Source of the DNA: Ruegeria sp. THAF57
GTDB taxonomy: Bacteria > Pseudomonadota > Alphaproteobacteria > Rhodobacterales > Rhodobacteraceae
NCBI RefSeq assembly: GCF_903914075.1
Contig: NZ_CAIWNQ010000004.1
Coordinates: 62,001 to 126,000, forward strand
DNA: 64,000 nt
Direction of reading: 5' to 3'
Shown here piece by piece: positions 53,806 to 62,994 of this stretch. The position numbers and the translations under genes are program-made. The notes below the pieces were generated by a model that ran no database searches, was not told the origin of the DNA, and saw only the letters and a program-made list of their open reading frames with translations. The number at the start of each line of letters is the position of its first letter. Positions within the stretch are counted from its first letter, which is position 1.

Positions 53806-54963
53806 ATGAAAACCCTTACAACGACGCAAGAGTTGGCCGAGTTCTGCACGGCAGCTGCGGATCATGACTATGTCACTGTGGACACCGAGTTTCTGCGGGA
53901 ACGCACCTACTATTCCAAACTCTGTCTGCTGCAACTTGCGGTTCCTTCCTCGGACGAGGGCAGTGCTGTTCTTGTTGATCCCTTGTCGGACGGACTGTCG
54001 TTGGACCCGTTGTACGAGCTTTTTGCCAACGAAAGTGTTGTCAAAGTCTTCCATGCGGCTCGGCAGGATCTTGAGATTTTCTGGGTAGAGGCTGGCGTGT
54101 TCCCCAAGCCGTTGTTTGACACGCAAGTGGCGGCGATGGTTTGCGGTTTTGGTGAACAGGTCGGATATGAAACGCTGGTGCGCAAGATCTGCAAACAAGG
54201 TTTGGACAAGACCTCCCGCTTCACCGACTGGTCCCGGCGGCCCTTGTCCGAAGCGCAAAAAACCTATGCTCTGGCTGATGTAACGCACCTGCGGCAAATC
54301 TATGAACATTTGGCCGCTGAGTTGGAGAAATCCCAGCGTAGCCATTGGGTCGCCGAAGAGTTGCGGACGCTGACCCTGCCTGACACATACGATATTCGCC
54401 CAGAAGACGCCTGGAAGCGGGTAAAGACGCGGACGAATTCCGCCAAGTTTCTGGCTGTCGTGCGCGAACTGGCCCGGTTCCGCGAGGCTTATGCGCAGGA
54501 AAACAATGTACCGCGCAGCCGTGTGTTCAAGGATGATGCACTGATCGAACTTGCATCTACCAAGCCGAAATCGCCGTCGGACCTGGGTGGCTCTCGGTTG
54601 TTGCTGCGTGAAGCCCGCAAAGGGGCTATTGCCGAAGGGATTTTGAACGCTGTCAAAGAAGGGGTCAGTTGCCCGCCCGAACAAATGCCGCGCGTGGACA
54701 ACAGCCGAGACAAGCTTAAGGTCAATCCCGCGCTGGCGGATCTTTTGCGCGTGTTGCTGAAGTCGAAAACCGAAAGCGCGGGCGTTGCGGCAAAGCTGAT
54801 CGCAACCAGTTCCGAGTTGGATCAGATTGCTGCGGGCGAGCGTGACGTTCCCGCCATGTCAGGCTGGCGGTTCGAGGTGTTCGGCGAGGACGCCCTCAAA
54901 CTGTGTGAAGGTAAGATCGCTTTGGCTGCCAAGGGGCAAACGGTGAAGGTCGTCACGCTCTAG
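53806..54963 (+). CDS. rnd: Ribonuclease D
   Basis: A 3'-5' exoribonuclease that matures tRNA 3' ends. The 385 residues hold the DEDDy catalytic set: Asp26 and Glu28 in VTVDTEFLRE, the second Asp in KVFHAARQDLEIF, and Tyr/Asp in TYALADVTHL, followed by an HRDC domain (about 205-285, RPEDAWKRVKTRTNSAKFLAVVRELARFRE) and a C-terminal helical region. Length and architecture match alphaproteobacterial RNase D. Confidence 0.94.
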   Translation: MKTLTTTQELAEFCTAAADHDYVTVDTEFLRERTYYSKLCLLQLAVPSSDEGSAVLVDPLSDGLSLDPLYELFANESVVKVFHAARQDLEIFWVEAGVFPKPLFDTQVAAMVCGFGEQVGYETLVRKICKQGLDKTSRFTDWSRRPLSEAQKTYALADVTHLRQIYEHLAAELEKSQRSHWVAEELRTLTLPDTYDIRPEDAWKRVKTRTNSAKFLAVVRELARFREAYAQENNVPRSRVFKDDALIELASTKPKSPSDLGGSRLLLREARKGAIAEGILNAVKEGVSCPPEQMPRVDNSRDKLKVNPALADLLRVLLKSKTESAGVAAKLIATSSELDQIAAGERDVPAMSGWRFEVFGEDALKLCEGKIALAAKGQTVKVVTL

Positions 54964-54969
54964 CGGCAG

Positions 54970-55497
54970 TTACCGGCGCCGGGATTCCAACGCGTTCTGC
55001 TGACCGACGACCCGAACCAGTCGGGTATTATTCAGATCATCAAGGCTGACATTAACCGCATCGGACACCGCTCGTGACCGTTCTGTCCCCTGATTGGTGG
55101 CATAGCTGGGGTAGCTGACCCGGAACGTGAACTCCAAAACCCCGTTCTTTTGGTTCTCTGCGTTTTCAACCCGGACAAGTTGGGCCCCATAAGCGCCTTG
55201 GCGCGCAGCGGTACCCCTTACATAAATGATGGCACCCGAGGGCGTGGGGTTAATCCGCAGCTCATCAACCTTGGCGATCGGCACGCTGTTGTCCACGGGA
55301 TCAGGTCTTGAAAACAGGCCGGACCCTTCGCGTTCTGGCGGCACCAGTACGTCGGGGTCATAGGCCGCCTCGGCGGGTGGCGGGGTCGACGTGCTGGACC
55401 CGAACCAGTTGGACGGGTTGGCCCGCGAGTCGCTCCAACTGTTGCAGGCAGACAGGGTCAGTGCGGCGACCATAAGGAGTGACAGTGATTTTTGCAT
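54970..55497 (-). CDS. Roseobacter lipoprotein, unknown function
   Basis: The 175-residue product has a lipoprotein signal peptide (LSLLMVAALTLSAC, lipobox LSAC, Cys18), a Ser/Pro-rich linker (SSTSTPPPAEAAYDP) and a C-terminal beta-rich domain (IIYVRGTAARQGAYGAQLVRVENAE, LEFTFRVSYP) that resembles nothing I can name. It is convergent with rnd (6 bp gap) and upstream-divergent from sufE, which starts 136 bp away. Confidence 0.72.
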   Translation of the reverse strand: MQKSLSLLMVAALTLSACNSWSDSRANPSNWFGSSTSTPPPAEAAYDPDVLVPPEREGSGLFSRPDPVDNSVPIAKVDELRINPTPSGAIIYVRGTAARQGAYGAQLVRVENAENQKNGVLEFTFRVSYPSYATNQGTERSRAVSDAVNVSLDDLNNTRLVRVVGQQNALESRRR

Positions 55498-55633
55498 AGA
55501 CCCAGCTCAGAGCATTAAATTCCGCAATGGGTTATCGTAATTTGCAGGCTTTGAAAACCCATGGCAGGGCTGGACAGATGCGGGTGCGCGGCATAGTTCT
55601 CCTGTATGGTCGCAACAAAAGGATCGCCGCAAG

Positions 55634-56044
55634 ATGGCAACGCCAGCCTTTGAAGAAATCGTTGAGGATTTCGAGTTTTTGGAGGACTGGGAAGACCGGT
55701 ACCGCCACGTCATTGAACAGGGCAAAGCAATGGAGCCGTTGGACGATGCGCTCAAGGTACCTGCGACCAAGGTGAACGGCTGTGCCAGCCAGGTGTGGCT
55801 GCAACCCATTATTGAAGGCGGTGTGTTTCGCTTTGATGGCGACAGCGATGCGTTGATCGTGCGGGGCCTGATCGCTGTGCTGCGGTCGCTTTATAACGGC
55901 TTGCCGGTTGCAGATGTGCCAAAGGTCGATGCGGGCGGAGAATTGGCGCGGCTGGGCCTGAATGATCACCTGTCCGCCCAGCGTTCAAATGGCCTGCGGG
56001 CGATGATCCAGCGCATTCGGGAAGTGGCTCAGGAAAACGCCTGA
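55634..56044 (+). CDS. sufE: Sulfur acceptor protein SufE
   Basis: SufE takes persulfide sulfur from the cysteine desulfurase SufS for Fe-S cluster assembly. The 136-residue protein keeps the fold pattern (EIVEDFEFLEDWEDRYRHVIEQG at the start) and the catalytic Cys50 in VNGCASQVW, then GDSDALIVRGLIAVLRSLYNG. No sufBCDS genes are within this window. It is convergent with the DUF1638 gene, which ends 5 bp away. Confidence 0.93.
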   Translation: MATPAFEEIVEDFEFLEDWEDRYRHVIEQGKAMEPLDDALKVPATKVNGCASQVWLQPIIEGGVFRFDGDSDALIVRGLIAVLRSLYNGLPVADVPKVDAGGELARLGLNDHLSAQRSNGLRAMIQRIREVAQENA

Positions 56045-56049
56045 TCTCG

Positions 56050-56718
56050 TTAGTTATTGGGCCTGCGAGTGGCCCAATCGGAAAGCGTGGTTTCAAGATC
56101 GCCGTACCCGGTAAAGCGGCGCTCGAACGCCAGCCCCATCCGGTCGGCGCAGTCGCGGGCGCGTTCTGTCAGATCCGGATCGTCCGTTTGCGCCTGATAG
56201 ACCAGTTTCGTGTAATTCCCGAAATACATGTCCCTGAGTTCGGGGTGACGATCCAAGCCCAGCGGTTTCCAGACAAAGGCATCGAATTGGCGGGCCAGAA
56301 AGTCCGTCAGATAAAACGCTGTGGTCTCGTCTTCGCCGCGCGCGTCGAAGGCCTGATTGCCTTCAAAAAACGAATAGCAGTGCGGGCCCTGAACCATCTC
56401 AATTCCCATGTCAGCACAGGCTTTTTGGAGCAGCCCCCCGGTGCCGCAATCGGCATAGACAACAAAGATCTGGTCATATTCGTCGCGATGCTTGGCGACG
56501 GCCTCTTCAACAGCTTGCGTGATCCGTTCCGGGTGAACATGCAATATCGCAGGCAGGCAGGTCAGCGACATGTGATCCCATCCGTTGCGATTTTTTAGGT
56601 CAAGAATTTCACGCGCCAGCGCGCCACAGGCCAGCAACAGAATACTGCCCGAGCGCCCGGTTTCACTATAGCCTTGAGACGTCAGGCTTTCGTCATCTGG
56701 AGGGCTGTTGCGTTGCAT
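56050..56718 (-). CDS. DUF1638 family protein
   Basis: The 222-residue protein shows the DUF1638 pattern: ILLLACGALAREIL (about 26-39), LPAILHVHPERI and VVYADCGTGGLLQKAC (about 96-111), with four conserved-looking Cys, then FYLTDFLARQFDAFVWKPLGLDRHPELRDMYFGNY. In several bacteria this family accompanies corrinoid methyltransferase genes for methylamines or related methyl donors; the corrinoid protein gene two positions upstream agrees with that. Reaction unknown. Confidence 0.82.
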   Translation of the reverse strand: MQRNSPPDDESLTSQGYSETGRSGSILLLACGALAREILDLKNRNGWDHMSLTCLPAILHVHPERITQAVEEAVAKHRDEYDQIFVVYADCGTGGLLQKACADMGIEMVQGPHCYSFFEGNQAFDARGEDETTAFYLTDFLARQFDAFVWKPLGLDRHPELRDMYFGNYTKLVYQAQTDDPDLTERARDCADRMGLAFERRFTGYGDLETTLSDWATRRPNN

Positions 56719-56794
56719 GGCTTTGTTCCGACTACGATTGCGACATCAAAGGCCGAAACCGGGGTGAAGACAAGCCTGCTTACGACATCCCGCG

Positions 56795-57829
56795 CTAGGC
56801 GACCGACGCTTGCGTTTCGAAGTGCTGCAGCGACGGACGGGCAGGGGGACCGTATGCGGTAATTCCTTGATCTGCCAGTGTCGGGAACAGGTTCAGAATC
56901 TCGGTCCGTGTCGCGTCGGTCAAACTATTCCAGGCTTGGATGCCCGGATGAAAGCTTTCGGTCAAACACCCCTCGGCCCAGACCAGTTCGTGTTGATCAA
57001 ACATCAGGTGATAGTAGGTAATAAGGCCGCCTGCTTGCATCACGATGTCATTGCCGTTCACCAATTGGGTTGCGGGCGCCAGCGCCTCGGAAAATCCGGT
57101 GTTCAATTCAACCTGCCAGGTGTCGATCAGCATTCTGTGCTGTTGGGACACCAGCAAATCCCTGCTGTTTCCAAATGCTCCGGCCTTGAAAAGAACGGGC
57201 GCGAATGCACCGGTGGCGCGAACGGTTCGGCGACCGACCCAGCGCAACGTCTGCAATCCGTGATCCAGTGTTTTAATCCTGTCGCCGATCCGAAGGTCTT
57301 CAACCGCGACGGCCCCGCTTTCTGTTTCAATCAGCGTGCCAGTGGTAAAGCACGTGGCAATGTCCCATTCCTGACGGTCCGAGTTCAGACCGCTGGCTGT
57401 ATCGGTGTTAATACTGTCGAAGGTTACGGAGCGGATGCCCTGATCCTCAAGCGCGGCCTGATCTGCGTTGGCCGAAAACTCCGGCACCAGATAGGTATTT
57501 CCAGCATCATCCTGCGCCACCACGGCAGTTATGTTCGCCGTGGTTCCGTCGACATAGGTAATGGTAGCGTTATACGCGACCGCCGCGTCGAATTGGGCTG
57601 TGTTGCCATCAATCGAGAAAGAGTCGGTGTCGACATTCGCGTCGTTTTCATAGGTGCCGCCGGGATTTCCCACCGGGCTCCAGACAGCGGCTTCTTCGAG
57701 CAGGGGGTCGCCTGGGCCACCAAAGGTCTGACCCACAAGTGCGCCTGCGTTTTCGGCAGTGTTGTTACCCTCGGTCGGGTCGATGATCGGAAGCGTTCCG
57801 AGGAAAAGCACATTGAATGTCGTAGGCAT
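56795..57829 (-). CDS. Hint-domain protein
   Basis: A 344-residue protein whose C-terminal half is a Hedgehog/intein (Hint_2) autoprocessing domain. It starts at Cys160 (CFTTGTLIETESGAVAVEDL) and includes GDRIKTLDHGLQTLRWVGRR, RDLLVSQQHRMLI and YYHLMFDQHELVWAEG, whose His residues are in the usual positions. The N-terminal part (1-155) is Ala/Asp/Thr-rich, acidic and has no signal peptide, like repeat-toxin-type secreted roseobacter proteins. Hint domains cut the chain just before the Cys and may attach it to a nucleophile; cargo and fate are unknown here. Confidence 0.85.
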   Translation of the reverse strand: MPTTFNVLFLGTLPIIDPTEGNNTAENAGALVGQTFGGPGDPLLEEAAVWSPVGNPGGTYENDANVDTDSFSIDGNTAQFDAAVAYNATITYVDGTTANITAVVAQDDAGNTYLVPEFSANADQAALEDQGIRSVTFDSINTDTASGLNSDRQEWDIATCFTTGTLIETESGAVAVEDLRIGDRIKTLDHGLQTLRWVGRRTVRATGAFAPVLFKAGAFGNSRDLLVSQQHRMLIDTWQVELNTGFSEALAPATQLVNGNDIVMQAGGLITYYHLMFDQHELVWAEGCLTESFHPGIQAWNSLTDATRTEILNLFPTLADQGITAYGPPARPSLQHFETQASVA

Positions 57830-57932
57830 AAACTACCTCGCAAATACTGGTCACTTATCGAGCTTAAATCGCAATGCTCGGCATCACGAAATCAAACTCT
57901 AAAATAATGAAGCTTTTTTCAAGACGTCCAAC

Positions 57933-57956
57933 AAAAAGACCGCCCAGATTGGGCGG
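57933..57956 (-). terminator. Rho-independent terminator of the corrinoid protein gene
   Basis: A 7-bp stem CCGCCCA / TGGGCGG with a 3-nt loop, extended by GA/TC pairs, followed on the minus strand by TTTTT, 28 bp beyond the stop. Confidence 0.88.
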
Positions 57957-57983
57957 CCTTCGTTCAAATCTGTGTCACTATTG

Positions 57984-58682
57984 TCAACCGGCAAGCTGAT
58001 TGTGCTTGCGAGAAACGAAGTCCTTGGCCATTTCCACGGCCACAGCCGCATCGCGGCAGTAGCCATCGGCCCCAATTGCTTTGCCGAACTCTTCGTTCAG
58101 CGGTGCGCCGCCCACCAGTACAATATACTCTTCGCGGAGGCCTTGTTCGACCATAGTGTCGATCACAACCTTCATGTAGGGCATGGTCGTGGTCAGCAGG
58201 GCGGACATGCCCAGAATGTCGGGTTTCTCGGTTTCCAGCGCTTCGAGGTAGTTTTCGACCGGGTTGTTGATGCCGATATCCACAACATCGAAACCAGCGC
58301 CTTCCATCATCATCGAAACAAGGTTCTTGCCGATGTCATGGATGTCGCCTTTCACGGTGCCGATCACCATCTTACCAACGCGCGGTGCACCGGTTTCGGC
58401 CAGCAGCGGTTTCAGGATGGCCATCCCGCCCTTCATGGCATTTGCGGCCAGCAGAACCTCTGGCACGAACAGGATGCCGTCGCGGAAGTCATGGCCAACA
58501 ATGGTCATGCCACCGACCAGGGCCTTGGTCAGGATGTCATAGGGCGTCCATCCGCGTTCCAGCAGGATGTTCACACCTTCTTCGATTTCTTCTTTCAGGC
58601 CGTCATAAAGATCGTCGAACATCTGTTCGACCAGTTCGTCGTCATTTAGTTCGGACAGGACGATGTCTTCTTCATCGGACAT
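57984..58682 (-). CDS. Cobalamin-binding (corrinoid) methyl-carrier protein
   Basis: The 232-residue protein has the two-part architecture of MtbC/MttC-like corrinoid proteins: a four-helix methyl-cap domain (about 10-95) and a Rossmann-type B12 domain with the cobalt ligand His115 in DIHDIG (113-118), then NLVSMMMEGAGFDVVDIGIN and LVGGAPLNEEFG. It carries a methyl group between a substrate methyltransferase and a tetrahydrofolate methyltransferase, neither of which is in this window. ATG at 58682 follows AGGGA; the longer frame from 58991 lacks protein-like composition. The upstream leader contains an 8-bp hairpin (58749-58767). Confidence 0.9.
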   Translation of the reverse strand: MSDEEDIVLSELNDDELVEQMFDDLYDGLKEEIEEGVNILLERGWTPYDILTKALVGGMTIVGHDFRDGILFVPEVLLAANAMKGGMAILKPLLAETGAPRVGKMVIGTVKGDIHDIGKNLVSMMMEGAGFDVVDIGINNPVENYLEALETEKPDILGMSALLTTTMPYMKVVIDTMVEQGLREEYIVLVGGAPLNEEFGKAIGADGYCRDAAVAVEMAKDFVSRKHNQLAG

Positions 58683-58748
58683 GGGGCGTTTCCCTGAGCT
58701 GTTCGGGCATTGCGCCCGTGGTGGCATTTTTTCCGTTTTGGCCATTTC

Positions 58749-58767
58749 GTCGCAGTTCGACTGTGAC
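58749..58767 (-). promoter_or_regulatory. Hairpin in the leader of the corrinoid protein gene
   Basis: GTCACAGT / ACTGCGAC on the minus strand, an 8-bp stem with one G-T pair and the loop CGA, about 67 bp before the ATG. A cobalamin riboswitch is not recognisable in this leader. Confidence 0.3.
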
Positions 58768-58979
58768 GATTGCGACCTTGGCGGTTCCGGGACCGACCTA
58801 TACGGCAAATTATTGATCAACTCGACGTCATTTTCTGCATGAACATCCTGCATTTCGTTCAGAAAAGGCTGCGGTACGCGGGTCTTTGTCAGGATGCTCA
58901 ATTCCCAACGAAACTTCCGAAATGCTTGCCGCAGACGCAGAACGGGCGTATTCATTGATAAGAACAAAAGGGAAACATT

Positions 58980-60044
58980 ATGGTTTCGCACAACATCAAA
59001 GCCCGGGGGTCTCTGTCAAATTCCGCAGGGCGGTTTGAGAGGTATGAGACCGAATCTTTTGACGATGGGTGGGATGCGGAGGACGATCTTCCTGTTCTTC
59101 GGACCGAGGTCCGCCAAGAGGTTGCGCGCAGCGCGATAACCTATAACCGATCGCCCGACTTGCCTTTTGACCGTTCCATTAATCCCTATCGGGGATGTGA
59201 GCATGGGTGTGTCTATTGCTTTGCGCGTCCCAGCCACGCTTATTTGGGCCTATCGCCGGGATTGGATTTTGAAACCCGTTTGGTTGCGCGTCCCAACGCA
59301 GCCGGAATACTCAGAAAAGAACTGTCAGCGCGTGGTTACAAGGTCGCGCCAATTGCGTTGGGGACAAACACCGATCCATATCAACCTATTGAGCGTGACC
59401 TTTCAATCACCAGATCTTGTCTGACAGTTCTACAGGAGTTTCGACATCCCATTGGAATTGTGACCAAGGGCACTTTGATTGAGCGGGACTTGGACATTCT
59501 GTCGGAAATGGCGCAGGACGGATTGGTGAGGGTCGGGATTTCATTGACCACCTTGGACGCTGACCTGTCTCGCAGGATGGAGCCGCGCTCGCCATCACCC
59601 CAGCGTCGCCTGTCCGTTATTCGCAGGTTGACTGGGGCAGGGGTGCCGGTGCGCGTCATGACGTCGCCCTTGATCCCGGGGCTAACAGATCACGAGTTGG
59701 AAGCCCTGTTGGAAGCCGGGCGAGATGCAGGTGCAGACGCCGCAAGCTGGATCATGCTGAGGTTGCCGCGCGAAGTATCGGGCTTGTGGCAGGACTGGTT
59801 GAAGCAACACGAACCGGCCCGCGCCGGAAAGATCATGTCAAAACTCCGCGAGATGCACGGTGGGCGGGATTATGATCCGCGTTGGGGACGCCGGATGCGC
59901 GGAGAGGGTGAATACGCAGGGGTGATCGCCAAAAGGTTTGCCTTGGCCGTCAAACGGCTGGGTCTTGCGACGCGAACGCCTTCCTTGCGATGTGACTTGT
60001 TTTCCAAACCCGCGCAGGCCGGAGATCAACTTTGCCTGTTCTGA
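58980..60044 (+). CDS. PA0069-family radical SAM protein
   Basis: The 354-residue product belongs to the radical SAM group related to spore photoproduct lyase (COG1533, PA0069). Its cluster motif is C-x3-C-x2-C in NPYRGCEHGCVYCFARPSHA (about 76-83), followed by the GTNTDPYQPIE strand and later LTTLDADLSRRMEPRSPSP, all family signatures. Its reaction is not known. AAAAGGG precedes the ATG at 58980. It is divergent from the corrinoid protein gene across 297 bp. Confidence 0.88.
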   Translation: MVSHNIKARGSLSNSAGRFERYETESFDDGWDAEDDLPVLRTEVRQEVARSAITYNRSPDLPFDRSINPYRGCEHGCVYCFARPSHAYLGLSPGLDFETRLVARPNAAGILRKELSARGYKVAPIALGTNTDPYQPIERDLSITRSCLTVLQEFRHPIGIVTKGTLIERDLDILSEMAQDGLVRVGISLTTLDADLSRRMEPRSPSPQRRLSVIRRLTGAGVPVRVMTSPLIPGLTDHELEALLEAGRDAGADAASWIMLRLPREVSGLWQDWLKQHEPARAGKIMSKLREMHGGRDYDPRWGRRMRGEGEYAGVIAKRFALAVKRLGLATRTPSLRCDLFSKPAQAGDQLCLF

Positions 60045-60050
60045 ATCAAA

Positions 60051-60081
60051 AACCGCCCCGGCGTTCTGACCCGGGGCGGTT
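60051..60081. terminator. Bidirectional rho-independent terminator
   Basis: A perfect 11-bp stem AACCGCCCCGG / CCGGGGCGGTT with a 9-nt loop, between convergent genes. On the plus strand TTGTTTT follows; on the minus strand TTTTTG follows. Confidence 0.92.
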
Positions 60082-60098
60082 TGTTTTAGTCTGGCAAA

Positions 60099-61394
60099 TC
60101 AGCGATTTTCGATATCCACGTAGTCGCGGTTGGTTTCACCCAAATACAACTGACGCGGACGGCCGATCTTGTTCTGCGGATCTGCGATCATCTCTTTCCA
60201 CTGGCTGACCCAGCCAACGGTGCGCGACAAGGCAAAGATCAGGGTGAACATCGACGTTGGAAAGCCCATCGCCTCGAGGATGATGCCCGAATAGAAGTCG
60301 ACGTTCGGGAACAGTTTCTTCTCGGCGAAATACGGATCTTCCAGAGCCTGTTTTTCCAGCGCTTTGGCGACCTGTAGCTTCGGGTTGTCCTCGATACCCA
60401 GCAGGTCCAGCACTTCGTCCGCCGACTGCTTCATCACTTTGGCACGGGGGTCGAAGTTCTTGTAAACCCGGTGCCCAAAGCCCATCAAACGGAACGGGTC
60501 GTTCTTATCCTTTGCGCGGGCGATAAACTCGGGAATACGATCAACGCTGCCGATCTCTTCCAGCATTTCCAGACATGCCTGGTTTGCGCCACCATGTGCC
60601 GGACCCCACAAACATGCGATGCCAGCCGCGATACAGGCGAACGGGTTCGCACCCGAGGACGAGGCCAGACGCACGGTCGAGGTTGAGGCGTTCTGTTCGT
60701 GATCCGCGTGCAGGGTGAAAATCCGGTCCATAGCGCGGCTGAGGATCGGGTTGACCTCATATTCTTCTGCCGGAACGCTGAAACACATGCGCAGGAAGTT
60801 CGACGCATAATCCAGATCGTTGCGTGGATACACGAAGGGCTGACCGGTGTGGTACTTGAACGCCCACGCCGCAATCGTCGGCATCTTGGCGATCAGTCGG
60901 TGCGAGGCGACCTCGCGCTGATGCGGGTCCGAGATATCGGTCGAGTCGTGATAAAAGGCCGACATCGCACCAACCACGCCAACCATGATTGCCATCGGAT
61001 GCGCGTCACGGCGGAAGCCACGATAGAAATACTGCATCTGCTCGTGCAGCATGGTGTGGCGAGTGATCGTGGTCTCAAACTTTTCAAGAACGGGTGCTGT
61101 CGGCAGCTCTCCGTACAGCAGCAGGTAGCACACCTCGAGGAAGTGAGATTTGCCAGCCAACTGGTCGATCGGATAGCCGCGGTGCAGCAGTTCACCCTTT
61201 TCACCGTCAATATAGGTGATGGTGCTGTCACAGCTGGCGGTTGAGGTGAAACCGGGGTCATACGTGAACACACCCGCCTGTCCATAAAGCTTGCGGATGT
61301 CGATCACATCAGGACCGGCGGTCGGCGAATGAACCGGCAACTCGTACGTTTCACCATGGACTGTCAGAGTGGCTGATTTATTGCTGTCGGTCAT
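60099..61394 (-). CDS. gltA: Citrate synthase
   Basis: Condenses acetyl-CoA and oxaloacetate at the entry of the TCA cycle. The 431-residue hexameric-type enzyme has [12 protein letters not shown] (about 63-74), the active-site His blocks [13 protein letters not shown] (about 226-238) and [16 protein letters not shown] (about 303-318), and the catalytic Asp region [20 protein letters not shown] precedes the ATG. It lies 121 bp after gltX's stop... on the same strand as gltX, each probably transcribed separately. Confidence 0.97.
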   Translation of the reverse strand: MTDSNKSATLTVHGETYELPVHSPTAGPDVIDIRKLYGQAGVFTYDPGFTSTASCDSTITYIDGEKGELLHRGYPIDQLAGKSHFLEVCYLLLYGELPTAPVLEKFETTITRHTMLHEQMQYFYRGFRRDAHPMAIMVGVVGAMSAFYHDSTDISDPHQREVASHRLIAKMPTIAAWAFKYHTGQPFVYPRNDLDYASNFLRMCFSVPAEEYEVNPILSRAMDRIFTLHADHEQNASTSTVRLASSSGANPFACIAAGIACLWGPAHGGANQACLEMLEEIGSVDRIPEFIARAKDKNDPFRLMGFGHRVYKNFDPRAKVMKQSADEVLDLLGIEDNPKLQVAKALEKQALEDPYFAEKKLFPNVDFYSGIILEAMGFPTSMFTLIFALSRTVGWVSQWKEMIADPQNKIGRPRQLYLGETNRDYVDIENR

Positions 61395-61515
61395 AGTGTC
61401 CCTTCCTCATTCATGCGCAAGTCGGATCGCTGTCCGAACTTACGGGCAACGGATGCGCGCAGACGCGCAGTCCGGGTGTTAGCGGAGCAGCGTTACCCAA
61501 ATGTGAAGCTTTGGT

Positions 61516-62916
61516 TTAACTTGCTGCATCAGAAAGCCGTGCAAGGGTTTCTTCTCGCCCCAACACAAGCATCATGTCAAAGACCGAAGGTGTCACCGCC
61601 CGACCCGCCAAGGCCGCCCGCAAGGGTCCAGCCAGCTTGCCGAACTTCAGCCCATTCGCTTCCGCAAAGGAATTCAGGGCATCCTCCAGTTCGTTTCGCG
61701 ACCAGCTAACATTTTGCAACTGCGGCGTCAATTCATTCAGTATACCATCGGATACAGAGTTAAGGGCTTTTTGGGCTTTCTCATCTGGCTGAATGGGGCG
61801 GGATGCCAATACAAACTGCGCTTTTTCAAGGAGTTCAGGAAAGGTTCGGGCCCGATCCTTGAGGCAATACATCGCACGTTGTAGATCACTGGATTGTGTG
61901 TCGCTGAGAGCAGGCAATCCGGCCGCGGCAAGATAGGCTTCGATCTCTTGCCGCAATGCAGCATCATCTGCAACGGCTATGTGTTGGCCGCACAGGTTCT
62001 CTAGCTTTTTCAAATCGAAACGGGCCGGGCTTTTGCCGATTCCGTCAAGATCAAACCATTCTTTGGCCTGTTCGTCGGTAAAGAACTCATCGTCCCCATG
62101 GCTCCAACCCAGCCGCGCGAGGTAGTTGCGCATCCCGGCAGCGGGGTAACCTATGGCCTGATATTCCTGCGCACCCAATGCGCCGTGGCGTTTGGACAGC
62201 TTCTTGCCGTCAGGTCCGTGGATTAGGGGGATGTGGGCCCAGACCGGTACGTCCCATCCCATCGCCTCGTAAATCATCATCTGGCGCGCGGCGTTGTTCA
62301 GGTGGTCGTCGCCCCGGATCACATGGGTGACGCCCATATCGTGATCGTCCACCACCACGGCCAACATATAGACCGGCGTCCCGTCCGAGCGCAGCAGGAT
62401 CATGTCGTCCAACTGATCGTTACGGATGGTTACATCCCCCTGCACCTGATCGCGGATCACGGTTGCACCGTCTTGCGGGGCCTTGATGCGGATCACAAAG
62501 GGCGCGTCCGGGTGGGTCGCAGGATCTGCATCGCGCCAAGGGCTGCGGAACAAGGTGGACTTGCCCTCTGCGCGGGCCTGTTCACGAAACGCGGCAATCT
62601 CATCCTGGGTTGAGAAGCACTTGTAAGCCTTGCCCTCGGCCAGCAATTGACGAGCAACCTCGGCGTGGCGGTCGGCACCTTCGAATTGACTGATCACGTC
62701 GCCATCATGATCCAGCCCCAGCCATGCCATGCCTTGCAAGATTGCCGCTGTCGCTTCGGGGGTTGAGCGTTCGCGGTCGGTGTCTTCGATCCGTAGCAGA
62801 AACTTACCACCACGTCCGCGGGCATAAAGCCAGTTGAACAGCGCAGTACGCGCGCCGCCGATGTGCAAGAAGCCGGTGGGTGAAGGGGCGAAACGAGTGA
62901 CGACCTGATCGGACAT
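61516..62916 (-). CDS. gltX: Glutamyl-tRNA synthetase
   Basis: Charges tRNA-Glu with glutamate. The 466-residue class Ic synthetase has the HIGH-like motif in [21 protein letters not shown] (about 11-30), the KMSKS-like motif KKLSKRHG (about 240) and the C-terminal anticodon-binding helical domain. The frame starts at 62952, but [13 protein letters not shown] from the ATG at 62916 is the normal N-terminus. It is divergent from comEC, the starts being 78 bp apart. Confidence 0.96.
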   Translation of the reverse strand: MSDQVVTRFAPSPTGFLHIGGARTALFNWLYARGRGGKFLLRIEDTDRERSTPEATAAILQGMAWLGLDHDGDVISQFEGADRHAEVARQLLAEGKAYKCFSTQDEIAAFREQARAEGKSTLFRSPWRDADPATHPDAPFVIRIKAPQDGATVIRDQVQGDVTIRNDQLDDMILLRSDGTPVYMLAVVVDDHDMGVTHVIRGDDHLNNAARQMMIYEAMGWDVPVWAHIPLIHGPDGKKLSKRHGALGAQEYQAIGYPAAGMRNYLARLGWSHGDDEFFTDEQAKEWFDLDGIGKSPARFDLKKLENLCGQHIAVADDAALRQEIEAYLAAAGLPALSDTQSSDLQRAMYCLKDRARTFPELLEKAQFVLASRPIQPDEKAQKALNSVSDGILNELTPQLQNVSWSRNELEDALNSFAEANGLKFGKLAGPLRAALAGRAVTPSVFDMMLVLGREETLARLSDAAS

Positions 62917-62994
62917 TGTGTGGATTAACCTTTTGGTAACCGTGTCGGGCATAGTTTGGCGCCTGTCTAACGAGCCGGAGGGACGGGGGCAACC

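Noticed and set aside
56810-57907. 365-codon plus-strand frame opposite the Hint gene
   Set aside because: Antisense to a gene with clear Hint motifs; no family resemblance.
58683-58991. 103-codon N-terminal extension of the corrinoid protein, and a possible cobalamin riboswitch in this leader
   Set aside because: The extension is not protein-like and the ATG at 58682 fits the cap domain. I looked for the cobalamin riboswitch core and B12-box pattern and did not find it.
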